Part shown: positions 37,039 through 46,018 of the stretch, one piece after another
How positions within the stretch are numbered: the first letter of the stretch is position 1
Layout: each line of letters starts with the position of its first letter
Assembly (NCBI GenBank): GCA_910585605.1
Contig: CAJUFL010000014.1
Span: 6,119 to 70,118, forward strand
Origin: an uncultured Lachnospiraceae bacterium
GTDB lineage: Bacteria > Bacillota > Clostridia > Lachnospirales > Lachnospiraceae
Length of the DNA stretch: 64,000 nucleotides
Direction of reading: 5' to 3'
Notes under the pieces: generated by a model
What the model saw: only the letters and a program-made list of their open reading frames with translations
Databases searched by the model: none
What the model was told of the DNA's origin: nothing
Program-made: the position numbers and the translations under genes

Positions 37039-38892
37039 CTATGCTGTTAATCGTATCTTGTATTTTGCAAGCCAGTAATTGATCTGTAAAAAATATGCCA
37101 GAAGCTGTGGTCCTGCCATCAGCTGTCCATAGAATGGTCTTCCGTAATCAGTTGGATTTTTCATAAAGCCCATGACTTTATTTCGGTCGATCAGAGTACA
37201 GAGGGGAGCAGTTCCGTCATGTAAAAGCTCCGTCATTTCCTGACGCAGGAGTTTTTCATAGGCGGGATCGTAGGTTTTGGGATAAGGACTTTTTTTACGA
37301 TAAAGAATTTCTTCCGGCAGATATTTTTCTCCCGCTGCCCGGAGGAGCCCTTTTACGATTCCATTATGGCATTTCATTTCCCATGGAACATTCCATACAT
37401 ATTCAATAATCCGGTGGTCTGCTAACGGTACGCGTGCTTCCAATCCGCTATACATACTGGTTCTGTCCATACGGTCAAGAAGTGTCTGCATAAACCATTT
37501 AAGGTTCAGGTACGCAATTTCCCTTCTTCTTTTTTCTTCCGGGTTTTCGCCCGGTAATACGGGAGTTTCCCGGATAGTTTTTTCATAAGCTGCCCGGGCA
37601 TATTCCTCTATGGGAAGTTCCTGTAAGACTTCATCCTTTAGTAGCATTGTGCGGGGTGCAAAATCCATTGACCAGGGGAAAATGTCTGCTTCGAAACATT
37701 CTTTTTTATGAAACCATGGATAACCTCCAAAGATTTCGTCAGCACACTCACCGGTCAAAGTAACTTTATTGTGTTTTGCAACCTCTTTACAAAAGTATAG
37801 CATGGAAGATTCCACATCCGCCATACAGGGGAGGTCTCTGGCATCTACGGCATCATATAGATAGTTGTATAATTCTTTGTTATTGCATTCCAGAAAATGG
37901 TGATTTGTATTTGAAAATTGAACCATTTTTTCCACCCAGGGACGATCCTGTGTCGGCTGGAATGCATTTGCCTTGAAGTTTACATCATTATCGGTAAAAT
38001 CAAAAGAGTAGGTATCCAGCTGTTTTCCTTCTTTTTGAAGTTCCTCGCTGCATATTGCCGTTACAAAGCTGCTGTCCACACCGCCGGATAAAAATGTGCA
38101 GATGGGAACGTCAGACAGCATTTGTTCCCTGATCGATCCAGTGATCAGAGTCCGGGTCTGCTCTACGGTCTCCTCAAAATTTTGCTGGTGTGGGCGGCTT
38201 TCCAGTTGCCAGTAGCAGTGCTCCCGGCAGCTATTTTTATTAAATTCCAGAAAATGACCGGGAAGAATTTCGTATATATTTTTAAAGACGCCTTTTCCAT
38301 ATGTTTTTGCGGGACCAAGACCAAATATTTCGCATAGACCTTCCTTATCCACTTCCGGAGTTATTTCGGGATAGCAGAACAATCCTTTTATTTCCGAAGA
38401 GAAGACGAGGGTGTTTTGCTTGATCGTATAAAAGAGAGGCTTGATTCCCGAGCGGTCCCGGAACAGATATAATTTTTGTTTCCAGGAATCCCATATGGCA
38501 AAGGCGAAAATACCGTTCAATTTTTTTACGATATCTACACCATAGATTTCATATCCTGCAAGGATTACTTCAGTATCACTGGTTGTATGAAAACGCACTC
38601 CTTTATGTTGAAGTTCCTTTTTCAATTCTTTCATGTTATAGATTTCTCCGTTATATACGATGGTCACACTGCGTCCACCCAAAGAACGGGTCATAGGCTG
38701 GTGTCCGGTGGATAAATCTATAATTGACAGCCGGACATGGGACAATCCGCAATGGGAGTGTAAAAATGTTCCGTTGTCATCCGGTCCGCGATGTTCCTGC
38801 TGCCGATTCATTTTCTCTAATATTTTGGTCCATTTATCTGGCGTGGCTGCATAATTTACTGAAAAATTGCAAAAACCAGCTATGCCACACAT
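37039..38892 (-). CDS. asnB: Asparagine synthase (glutamine-hydrolysing)
   Basis: A 617-residue class II glutamine amidotransferase. It makes asparagine from aspartate, ATP and glutamine. The start is the ATG at 38892, because MCGIAGF puts the nucleophile C2 at the processed N-terminus; the in-frame TTG at 38898 would block it. The glutaminase motifs EHRGPDD and YNGEIYNM and the synthetase pyrophosphate loop TFLSGGVDSS are intact. It lies 36 bases behind dpaB in the same direction, so it may be expressed in the sporulating mother cell; some relatives modify peptidoglycan or peptides instead. Confidence 0.92.
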   Translation of the reverse strand: MCGIAGFCNFSVNYAATPDKWTKILEKMNRQQEHRGPDDNGTFLHSHCGLSHVRLSIIDLSTGHQPMTRSLGGRSVTIVYNGEIYNMKELKKELQHKGVRFHTTSDTEVILAGYEIYGVDIVKKLNGIFAFAIWDSWKQKLYLFRDRSGIKPLFYTIKQNTLVFSSEIKGLFCYPEITPEVDKEGLCEIFGLGPAKTYGKGVFKNIYEILPGHFLEFNKNSCREHCYWQLESRPHQQNFEETVEQTRTLITGSIREQMLSDVPICTFLSGGVDSSFVTAICSEELQKEGKQLDTYSFDFTDNDVNFKANAFQPTQDRPWVEKMVQFSNTNHHFLECNNKELYNYLYDAVDARDLPCMADVESSMLYFCKEVAKHNKVTLTGECADEIFGGYPWFHKKECFEADIFPWSMDFAPRTMLLKDEVLQELPIEEYARAAYEKTIRETPVLPGENPEEKRRREIAYLNLKWFMQTLLDRMDRTSMYSGLEARVPLADHRIIEYVWNVPWEMKCHNGIVKGLLRAAGEKYLPEEILYRKKSPYPKTYDPAYEKLLRQEMTELLHDGTAPLCTLIDRNKVMGFMKNPTDYGRPFYGQLMAGPQLLAYFLQINYWLAKYKIRLTA

Positions 38893-38928
38893 AATCAATA
38901 TATCCTTTCCTTGTTATCATATCTTTCA

Positions 38929-39516
38929 TCACTTAAAAGCTTCCAGAATTGGCTGATACTGTTGTCCCTCGAGAGCAAGCTCCAAAGCAGGTATCAGTTT
39001 ATCTGTATGTGCAATCAGGGAATTGCTTTTCTTAATTGGATTATCCTGCCCAAAAGGAACAAAATATATGTTTTTGGCATTCAGTAATAATCCGATATTT
39101 TTCATATTCATTCCCAGGGCATCATTGGTAGAAATGGAGATTACAAGTGGTTTGTTATTTCTTAAATGTGCTTTTGCCCCCATCAATACAGGGGTATCGG
39201 TAATGCCGTTTGCAAGCTTGGCGATGGTATTGCCGGTACAGGGAAAAATAACTAAAATGTCCAGATATGCCTGAGGCCCGATCGGTTCGGCATCTTCAAT
39301 GGTAAAGATAGGTTTTCGCCCTGTAATTTCTTCTGCTTTTTTTATGAATTCCTCGGGAGTGCCAAAACGGCTGGAAATCTGTTGAGAAGCATTAGAAAAG
39401 ATAGTGTAGACATCTGCTCCTGCTTCCACCAGCTTTTTTAATTCCACAAATATTTTATCAAAGGTACAAAATGAACCGGTCAGTGCAACACCAACCTTTT
39501 TTCCCTTTAATTCCAT
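38929..39516 (-). CDS. dpaB: Dipicolinate synthase subunit B
   Basis: A 195-residue flavoprotein of the SpoVFB family. The flavin-binding start is KVGVALTGSFCTFDKIF, and the TNDALGMNMKNIG segment is family-typical. With subunit A it makes dipicolinic acid, the calcium chelator of the spore core, in the mother cell. It follows subunit A by 17 bases. Its presence marks the organism as a spore former. Confidence 0.94.
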   Translation of the reverse strand: MELKGKKVGVALTGSFCTFDKIFVELKKLVEAGADVYTIFSNASQQISSRFGTPEEFIKKAEEITGRKPIFTIEDAEPIGPQAYLDILVIFPCTGNTIAKLANGITDTPVLMGAKAHLRNNKPLVISISTNDALGMNMKNIGLLLNAKNIYFVPFGQDNPIKKSNSLIAHTDKLIPALELALEGQQYQPILEAFK

Positions 39517-39533
39517 TTAAAAATCCCCTTTAA

Positions 39534-40397
39534 TCATTCTATTTTATGAATTACAAAATCAACTAATTTTTTTGCGGATATCTTTGGTGCATATTTCCCG
39601 GGCAGACCAAGGCAATGATATGCTCTAAGCCCTAATTTTTCTGCGGAAGCATAGTCCACACCGCCAAGACCGGAAGCAATGTCGATGATTAATGCATCAT
39701 TGCTTATTTGTGCTAGTATATCTTTTTTTAATATTACAGAAGGGATTGTATTGTAGATATATTCATACTTATGAATTTTTTCTTTTAAATGGTAGAAAGG
39801 AAGGGGATGAAATCCAAATGCTTCTGCGTATGCAAGTTCTGTTTCACATTGGCTGCATACAGTCACATCGGCATTCATGCCTTTTAATTTTTCTGCAAGA
39901 ATTTTACCACATCTGCCATATCCAAGTATAAGGCTTTTACTGCCCTGGATATTAGTTGTCTGATGCTTTAAAGCCTCTAAGATAGTGCCTTCTGCTGTTG
40001 CTACTGCATTAAAGATAGCAAGCGTTTCATCTGCCATGAAGTCATAACAGTTCACTTCTTTTTTATCACATAAAGCTATAAAATCCCTGGGGATGACTCC
40101 GCCAAATAAAGTCTGCCCTTTTTCTAAACATAGGTATAAGTCATTTTGTTTTAAGTCCGGCAGGTTTTCTTTAAAAAAGACAGTCCCATTCTTAAAGAAT
40201 GGAATACCGCCAATAATACAGTCTGATTTTTCTACGGCCTCCTGCCATGTCTCTGCGTATGTGAGCAGTTCCTTTTCTTTCAGGGGTATCGTTTGGGTTC
40301 CATAGCAGATTACTTTGTATTCCTTTTTTAAAAAATAAGGTATCATGTAAGCATTTCGTATATCTCCACCGAGTAGTGCGATATCATACTGTTTCAT
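39534..40397 (-). CDS. dpaA: Dipicolinate synthase subunit A
   Basis: A 287-residue protein of the SpoVFA family. The N-terminus DIALLGGDIRNAYMIPYF and the central NAD(P)-binding motif LILGYGRCGKILAEKL are family hallmarks. It uses the reduced cofactor in forming dipicolinate from dihydroxy-tetrahydrodipicolinate. A TTG at 40412 is in frame, but GAAGGGA is spaced for the ATG at 40397. A SigK-like promoter lies just upstream. It heads the dpaA-dpaB-asnB unit. Confidence 0.94.
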   Translation of the reverse strand: MKQYDIALLGGDIRNAYMIPYFLKKEYKVICYGTQTIPLKEKELLTYAETWQEAVEKSDCIIGGIPFFKNGTVFFKENLPDLKQNDLYLCLEKGQTLFGGVIPRDFIALCDKKEVNCYDFMADETLAIFNAVATAEGTILEALKHQTTNIQGSKSLILGYGRCGKILAEKLKGMNADVTVCSQCETELAYAEAFGFHPLPFYHLKEKIHKYEYIYNTIPSVILKKDILAQISNDALIIDIASGLGGVDYASAEKLGLRAYHCLGLPGKYAPKISAKKLVDFVIHKIE

Positions 40398-40428
40398 AGT
40401 GATTCCCTTCAAAAACAGTTCTCTAATT

Positions 40429-40457
40429 TAAAATATGTATATAGAAACACTTAGGTG
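40429..40457 (-). promoter_or_regulatory. SigK-like promoter of the dipicolinate operon
   Basis: On the minus strand CACC (40457-40454), a 16-base spacer and CATATTTTA (40437-40429) match the mother-cell SigK pattern mACm-N16-CATAnnnTA. The -10 lies about 32 bases before the dpaA start. Motif match is seen; sigma use is inferred from the known control of spoVF genes. Confidence 0.5.
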
Positions 40458-40479
40458 TCTGTCCATATATGCATCTAAT

Positions 40480-41793
40480 TCATATTTTCCATGTGACAAC
40501 AAAGGAAGTGAGACCTTCTTTACATTCAACATGAATTTGTCCTTTATGATTTTGCACGATCATTCTGGCGATAGACAGTCCCAGGCCATAGTGTCCGTTG
40601 GTACGGTTTCGTGCTTTATCTCTCCGGTAGAAACGTTCAAACAGCTTTTCCCTGTCTTCTTTAGGAATCGCTTCACCGGTGTTACTTACCTTAAAAATGA
40701 TGTGATGAGAAGTTTGTTCCAGTGTAATGTCAACCTGCCCTGGTTTATCTGTGTAGGTCAGGGCATTATCAATTAAAATGACAGCAGTCTGTTGAATCTG
40801 TTCTTTCACTCCATAAAAAGAAATATCTGGAATAATGTGATACTGCATAGTGATTTGTTTTTCAAAAGCAATGCTTTCTAAAGGGAGAATCCGTTCTAAC
40901 AGGGCATCACTGAGGGAAAAGGTATTTTTTTCTTCCTCCACATATGGGGTCTGCTCCAGATGTGACAGTGTAAGTAATGAGGTAACCAGATGGTGCATCC
41001 GGTCACATTCTTTTTTTATATAAGCCAGTTGTTTGTTTGTCCCAATCTGATCTTCCAATAATTCACTATTGGATAAGATAACAGCAATAGGGGTTTTTAA
41101 TTCATGGCTGGCATCCGAGATAAACTGCTTTTGCTTAGCAAAGGCTTCCTCTATCGGATGAACCATAAGTCCGGACAATATATAAGATAAAAAAGCAAAG
41201 ATGATTAAACCGATGATTCCTAATACGATTGAAATCATAAGCAGTTTTTTTCCGCTCTGTGCACCCTGGGTATGGTCGATAAAAGCGATGACAGTACCAT
41301 CTTTATTTTTTCGGATGATATAACGCAGATTTCCAAGGGTTCCCTGCTGTTTGCTTTTTCCAAGGAGTTTATCACAGTATTGTTTGATTTCTTCTTCACT
41401 GTAGCTTTCCGACAGAGTGTTTTGAATAGAGATGAGCTGGTTGTCAGAAGAATATCTGGCAAGGATAAAATGGGAGGTGGCAATTTCCATACGACGGTTT
41501 TCTGGTATATTCGGTTTTTGCATATTCTTATCTCTGGAAGATGTTGTGTCAGAATCCGGTAGCAGATTATCAGGATCTGTTTTGGAAAGGTCTTCGGAAG
41601 CTGGATGGGAATCATCTGGTCTTATTCTATCCGGCTGTGTTTCCCGCTGGAGCAAAAAACGCAGATTATTGTCTGCCTCTGCCCGGTTATCGGCCCGGAG
41701 CCATATATTGATGGCAGTGATAATGCTGATAAAGGTAAGAGAGAGTAATAGCATCATTATAAACATGATGCGCCAGCGTAGTTTTTTTGTCAT
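40480..41793 (-). CDS. Sensor histidine kinase (HisKA type)
   Basis: A 437-residue kinase: membrane segment at about 9-30, an extracellular domain to about residue 180 containing a P/D/S-rich stretch, a second membrane segment (LLMISIVLGIIGLIIFAFLSYIL), then HisKA with H230 in SDASHELKTPIAVI and a HATPase_c domain (DNALTYT, GLGLSIARMIVQNHKG). It is intact, but the response-regulator gene just upstream has lost its receiver domain, so the kinase is probably without its partner. Confidence 0.92.
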   Translation of the reverse strand: MTKKLRWRIMFIMMLLLSLTFISIITAINIWLRADNRAEADNNLRFLLQRETQPDRIRPDDSHPASEDLSKTDPDNLLPDSDTTSSRDKNMQKPNIPENRRMEIATSHFILARYSSDNQLISIQNTLSESYSEEEIKQYCDKLLGKSKQQGTLGNLRYIIRKNKDGTVIAFIDHTQGAQSGKKLLMISIVLGIIGLIIFAFLSYILSGLMVHPIEEAFAKQKQFISDASHELKTPIAVILSNSELLEDQIGTNKQLAYIKKECDRMHHLVTSLLTLSHLEQTPYVEEEKNTFSLSDALLERILPLESIAFEKQITMQYHIIPDISFYGVKEQIQQTAVILIDNALTYTDKPGQVDITLEQTSHHIIFKVSNTGEAIPKEDREKLFERFYRRDKARNRTNGHYGLGLSIARMIVQNHKGQIHVECKEGLTSFVVTWKI

Positions 41794-41848
41794 ATTGTAT
41801 TCATTCCTTTCGTTCCATTCCGGGTATAAAATATTCTTGCTGCATGCA

Positions 41849-42115
41849 TTATGTTTTTTTCAGCATATAGCCAAGCTTCCTTATCGTCTGAATTGAAACT
41901 TCTGATTTTAAATAGAGGAGTTTTTTTCGGAGAAAGGAAATATACACTTCTACATTGTTGTATTCTGTATTCGTGTCATATCCCCATATTTTTTCAATAA
42001 TCTGTTCCCGGCTGATGATCTGTCCTGCATTTCGGAGCAGATATTCCATAAGCTGGTATTCCTTGCCATTTAAAGGTAAATGACTGCCATTGGTTTTACA
42101 ACATACCTTGTTCCC
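41849..42115 (-). pseudogene. Response regulator, C-terminal DNA-binding fragment
   Basis: Only the OmpR-type winged helix remains: LPLNGKEYQLMEYLLRNAGQ, then ISREQIIEKIWGY and VYISFLRKKL. The in-frame ATG at 42049 would make a 66-residue fragment. Upstream of about 42115 the frame runs into unrelated sequence and a stop, with no receiver domain and no start. The break coincides with a piece of surface-protein sequence fused to the divergent ABC ATPase. Very likely a deletion remnant of the partner of the kinase at 40480-41793. Confidence 0.8.
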
Positions 42116-42148
42116 TGAGTTTTTGCAGGACTGTCACAGGCAAACGGG

Positions 42149-43069
42149 GTGATTACAGCGACAACAGAGGGTATGATTACCGGAACAACTGCGGATATGG
42201 AATATGCGGATTCGGAAAATGCAGTGGTATGGATGGCTTGTAACGATGGAAATACAAAGGCAGCCGCTGGTACATGGTATGTAAGATTTAAAGAGACAGA
42301 AGATACTTATGCAAGTCCCACTGCAAAAGTAGAAGTAACGGAAACGACAAAAACAGAGGAGACAACAGATTCCACAGAAAGAACAAATGGAGATAACATA
42401 AAGGCTGGTGAATTTGTCAGTATTATAGGTCCTTCCGGAAGCGGGAAATCCACATTAATGAATATGATAGGTTGTCTGGATATAGCAGATGAAGGCAGTT
42501 ATTATTTAGACGGAATTGCGATTGAAGAATATTCCGAAGACGATCTGGCCAGGATTCGGAATGCGAAGATTGGATTTGTATTCCAAAACTTTAATCTGCT
42601 GAATAAACTGTCGGCGCAGGAAAATGTGGAATTGCCATTAATATATAAGAAAATGGCAAAAAAAGAGCGTGAGCAGCTTGTGTCAGAGGCTTTAAGCCAG
42701 GTGAAGTTGGAAGAAAGAAAAGAACATAAACCCATGGAGTTATCTGGCGGACAGCAGCAAAGAGTTGCCATAGCACGAGCATTGGTAACCAGTCCTGCCA
42801 TGATTTTAGCAGATGAGCCTACCGGTAATCTGGATACTGGAACAGGGGAGGAAATCATGTCCTTATTTCATGAACTCCATGCAAGAGGAAATACAATTGT
42901 TCTGATTACCCATGATGAGAAGGTGGCAGATCAGGCAGATCGGAAAATCCGGATTCTGGATGGGCGGGTACAGGAGTTCATTTCCGTGGCAGAAAGTCAT
43001 GCAGGCATACCTGTACAAATATTTGGTGACAGCCGCGGGGATATTGATTTCCAAATGGGGCATAAATGA
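42149..43069 (+). CDS. Chimeric ORF: surface-protein fragment fused to MacB-type ATPase lacking its N-terminus
   Basis: A 306-residue frame in two parts. Residues 1 to about 80 resemble a repeat domain of wall-anchored surface proteins (GMITGTTADMEYADSEN, WYVRFKETEDTYASPTAKV, then a T/E-rich linker). From about residue 84 it becomes a MacB/LolD ATPase: IKAGEFVSIIGPSGSGKST, signature LSGGQQQR, Walker B ILADEPTGNLD. The first 27 or so residues of a normal ATPase, including the adenine-stacking aromatic, are missing. The C-terminus has about 30 unusual residues. GTG start without a clear ribosome-binding site. It probably does not make a working ATPase, or it is an assembly error. Confidence 0.75.
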   Translation: MITATTEGMITGTTADMEYADSENAVVWMACNDGNTKAAAGTWYVRFKETEDTYASPTAKVEVTETTKTEETTDSTERTNGDNIKAGEFVSIIGPSGSGKSTLMNMIGCLDIADEGSYYLDGIAIEEYSEDDLARIRNAKIGFVFQNFNLLNKLSAQENVELPLIYKKMAKKEREQLVSEALSQVKLEERKEHKPMELSGGQQQRVAIARALVTSPAMILADEPTGNLDTGTGEEIMSLFHELHARGNTIVLITHDEKVADQADRKIRILDGRVQEFISVAESHAGIPVQIFGDSRGDIDFQMGHK

Positions 43070-43150
43070 TAATTGCAACTGTATATTTTCAGGGACAAAA
43101 AAACAGAGTTTACAATTATCTAAAAGATATAGAAGAAGGAGAATTGATAT

Positions 43151-44329
43151 ATGATAATTCAGTCGGTAAAAATGGCAGTTAGTTCTATTCTTTCCAATAA
43201 AATGCGTACCTTTCTTACCATGCTTGGCATGATTATCGGGGTTATGTCCTTAGTGGTACTGGTATCTATCGTAAATGGTGCCACGAATGAGGTGACGGAC
43301 TCTATTTCCAGGATTGGTACCAATCTGCTGACCATACAGATACAGGATGACAAAGGTTCGCCTTTTACATTGTCAGAAGTAAATTCGCTGGCACAAAAGG
43401 AGTCGGTGGCAGGCACAGCTCCCATTTCACAGGGAAACGGAACTGTAAAATATGCAAGGAATAATTCCTCTGCTACTTTGTATGGTACGACAGGAGCTTA
43501 TTATGACATTCGGGGACTTTCTCTGGCAAAAGGGCGTTTTTTTAAAAATGCAGATGTCAGTCAGGGGACTTTTGTAGTAGTTATAAATACAACAGCGGCA
43601 GAAGAATTATTTGGAAATACGAATGTAGTGGGCGAAATCATCTCTATAGATGGTTATCATTTCACTGTTATCGGTGTGCTGGAGGAGGAGGATACTGCCA
43701 TTGGCAATCAATCGGAACGTCTGGAGGCTTATATTCCATTTAATGTGTTATCTAAAATAAAGGGAACGAGCCGGGAGGTGAGCAGTTTTTATGTTTCTTC
43801 AGCGGATGAAAACAGTATGGATTATGTGGAGAAAGAGATAACGGAATATATGTATGAACGTTTGCAGGGGGATACCGATGCATTTTCAGTTGTGAATGCA
43901 TCTACTATTTTGGAAACTATGAGCAGTGTAAATGATACCATGAAATGGATGTTAGGAGGTATTGCTGCTATTTCTCTATTGGTGGGCGGAATTGGGATTA
44001 TGAATATTATGCTGGTATCTGTTACGGAACGGACCAAGGAAATCGGAATACGAAAAGCGGTTGGGGCCAGAAAACAAGCAATTTTAGTACAGTTTTTAAT
44101 TGAAGCTCTGCTTGTCAGTGTTATGGGCTGCCTTATAGGGATTGGATTATCTGCGCTTATAGTGTTTGGCATTAATCATATGTCGACATCTTTATCTGCA
44201 AGCTTGTCAGCAGATGTTATATTGGCTGCCATTGGATTTTCTATGCTGATTGGTATTGTATTTGGAATTTATCCCGCATACAAAGCAGCCAATAAACGTC
44301 CAATAGAAGCATTGAGGTATACAATATAG
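43151..44329 (+). CDS. MacB-like ABC transporter permease
   Basis: A 392-residue permease with the MacB plan: N-terminal membrane segment (MRTFLTMLGMIIGVMSLVVLV), extracellular MacB_PCD domain of about 200 residues, then three membrane segments with VSVTERTKEIGIRKAVGA, the coupling-helix signature. GAAGAAGGAGAA precedes the ATG. It belongs with the damaged ATPase upstream. A typical locus has an adaptor (HlyD-like) gene first; none is present, consistent with a deletion. Confidence 0.9.
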   Translation: MIIQSVKMAVSSILSNKMRTFLTMLGMIIGVMSLVVLVSIVNGATNEVTDSISRIGTNLLTIQIQDDKGSPFTLSEVNSLAQKESVAGTAPISQGNGTVKYARNNSSATLYGTTGAYYDIRGLSLAKGRFFKNADVSQGTFVVVINTTAAEELFGNTNVVGEIISIDGYHFTVIGVLEEEDTAIGNQSERLEAYIPFNVLSKIKGTSREVSSFYVSSADENSMDYVEKEITEYMYERLQGDTDAFSVVNASTILETMSSVNDTMKWMLGGIAAISLLVGGIGIMNIMLVSVTERTKEIGIRKAVGARKQAILVQFLIEALLVSVMGCLIGIGLSALIVFGINHMSTSLSASLSADVILAAIGFSMLIGIVFGIYPAYKAANKRPIEALRYTI

Positions 44330-44410
44330 GCATATGCTGGTTAAACGGCTGTGTATCCCGCAGACTTACATCAACAAGGGACGTCAGAATGGAATCAGTG
44401 AACTGAAAGA

Positions 44411-44453
44411 GGGATGCCACATAAAGTAAAACTTTAATGTGGCATCCCTTTTT
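44411..44453 (+). terminator. Rho-independent terminator after the MacB permease
   Basis: GGGATGCCACATAAAG (44411-44426) pairs with CTTTAATGTGGCATCCC (44432-44448, one bulged base), followed by TTTTT. Confidence 0.85.
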
Positions 44454-44467
44454 CAATTCTTGATTTT

Positions 44468-45877
44468 TTATTCTTTTCCGTTCCAGCAGTAGGTACATAA
44501 ATTTTCTTCAGGAAGCCCTACGGCTGCTAATAAATCGTCTAACCGGTTGTAGCGAAGAGTAGTGAAATTGAGTTCTTTACGGATTTCCTCTACCATCTGG
44601 TCATACTTTGGTGATTCCGGGTCTGTGTATTGTTGTAATATTTCTTCGGAGACATTTTCCGTACCTTCTAATTTGGCGATTACCCGTCGGGTGATCAAAT
44701 CCATTTCGGAAGAGGAACGGGAGAAATTCAGATATTTACAGCCATATAACAGAGGGGGACAGGCAGGGCGGATATGAACTTCTTTTGCACCGCTCTGATA
44801 TAAAAATTCTGTGGTTTCCCGAAGCTGGGTTCCCCGGACGATGGAATCATCGATCAATAACAGGCTTTTATCTTTAATCAGGTCATGAACGGCTATCAGC
44901 TTCATTTTGGCAATCAGATTCCGTTTGCTCTGAATGGTAGGCATGAAGGAGCGGGGCCAGGTTGGTGTGTATTTGATAAACGGTCTGGAAAAAGGAATGC
45001 CGGAAGTATTGGAATATCCTACAGCATGGGCAGTTCCAGAATCGGGTACACCTGCAACGATGTCAGGTTTTACGTTATCTCTTTTAGCAAGGGAGGCGCC
45101 ACAGTTATAACGCATCTGTTCCACGCTGACTCCCTCATATGAGCTGGATGGATAACCGTAATATACCCATAGGAAAGTACAGATTTTCATATCTTTTCCC
45201 GGAGCCACTAAGGTTTTTACGCCTTCTCTAGTTATAATGTCGATTTCGCCAGGTCCTAATTCCTTGTAGTCTTCATATCCGAGATTGCGGTAGGCAAAAT
45301 CTTCGAACGTAAGACAGTAGGCATCTTCCTTTTTTCCGATTACAAGGGGAGTTCTGCCATATTTATCCCTTGCAGCATAGATGCCCTTTGGTGTCATGAC
45401 CATTATGGTTAAAGACCCATCAATTAATTCCAGAGCATAGTGAATACCGTCAATGATATTCTTTTTTTGATTGATGATTGCAGCAACCAGTTCCGTGGGA
45501 TTGATATCGCCTCCGCTCATCTCCAGGAAATGGGAATTTCCGTTACTGAAAATGGTATTTACGATGTCATCCGTATTGTTAATCTTGCTGACGGTCGTAA
45601 TTGCATAGGTTCCATGGTGGGAACGTACGATCAGGGGCTGAGGCTCATAGTCTGAGATACAGCCAATGCCCATATAGCCTTCCATTTCCTGAACATCTTT
45701 ATCAAATTTGGTACGGAAAGGGGCATTTTCAATGTTATGAATAGAACGGTCAAAGCCTTTTTCTCCATATACTGCAAGACCACCGCGTCTTGTACCTAAA
45801 TGGGAATGATAATCCGTTCCGAAAAATAAATCAAACATACAGTCTTCTTTTGCGACAACTCCAAAAAATCCACCCAT
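44468..45877 (-). CDS. Amidophosphoribosyltransferase paralogue lacking the catalytic cysteine
   Basis: A 469-residue PurF homologue distinct from the complete one at 19.4 kb. The phosphoribosyltransferase half is intact, with PRPP loop LLLIDDSIVRGTQLRET and CTYCWNGKE near the C-terminus, like the Fe-S ligands of PurF. The glutaminase half is altered: it begins MGGFFGVVAKEDC, with glycine where the nucleophile cysteine should be, and the HRGQES and AHNGNL motifs read TRRGGLAV and SHHGTYAI. It therefore cannot hydrolyse glutamine in the usual way. It may use ammonia, act on another substrate, or regulate. Single gene on the minus strand. Confidence 0.88.
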   Translation of the reverse strand: MGGFFGVVAKEDCMFDLFFGTDYHSHLGTRRGGLAVYGEKGFDRSIHNIENAPFRTKFDKDVQEMEGYMGIGCISDYEPQPLIVRSHHGTYAITTVSKINNTDDIVNTIFSNGNSHFLEMSGGDINPTELVAAIINQKKNIIDGIHYALELIDGSLTIMVMTPKGIYAARDKYGRTPLVIGKKEDAYCLTFEDFAYRNLGYEDYKELGPGEIDIITREGVKTLVAPGKDMKICTFLWVYYGYPSSSYEGVSVEQMRYNCGASLAKRDNVKPDIVAGVPDSGTAHAVGYSNTSGIPFSRPFIKYTPTWPRSFMPTIQSKRNLIAKMKLIAVHDLIKDKSLLLIDDSIVRGTQLRETTEFLYQSGAKEVHIRPACPPLLYGCKYLNFSRSSSEMDLITRRVIAKLEGTENVSEEILQQYTDPESPKYDQMVEEIRKELNFTTLRYNRLDDLLAAVGLPEENLCTYCWNGKE

Positions 45878-46018
45878 GATTTTCTCCTCTTGTATCCATT
45901 ATTTCTATTGGCAATGATGAAAGCAGGTATAACATGCCTGTTGTGGCATGGGTACTGACTTCTGCCAAAATAGAGTATAACAAGCAATAGTATAACTGGC
46001 AAGAAAAAATTGCAGAAT

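Noticed and set aside
42149..42400. Reading the N-terminal part of the chimeric frame as a genuine domain of the ATPase
   Set aside because: It resembles extracellular repeat domains, lacks a signal peptide, and replaces conserved ATPase residues, so a rearrangement is more likely.
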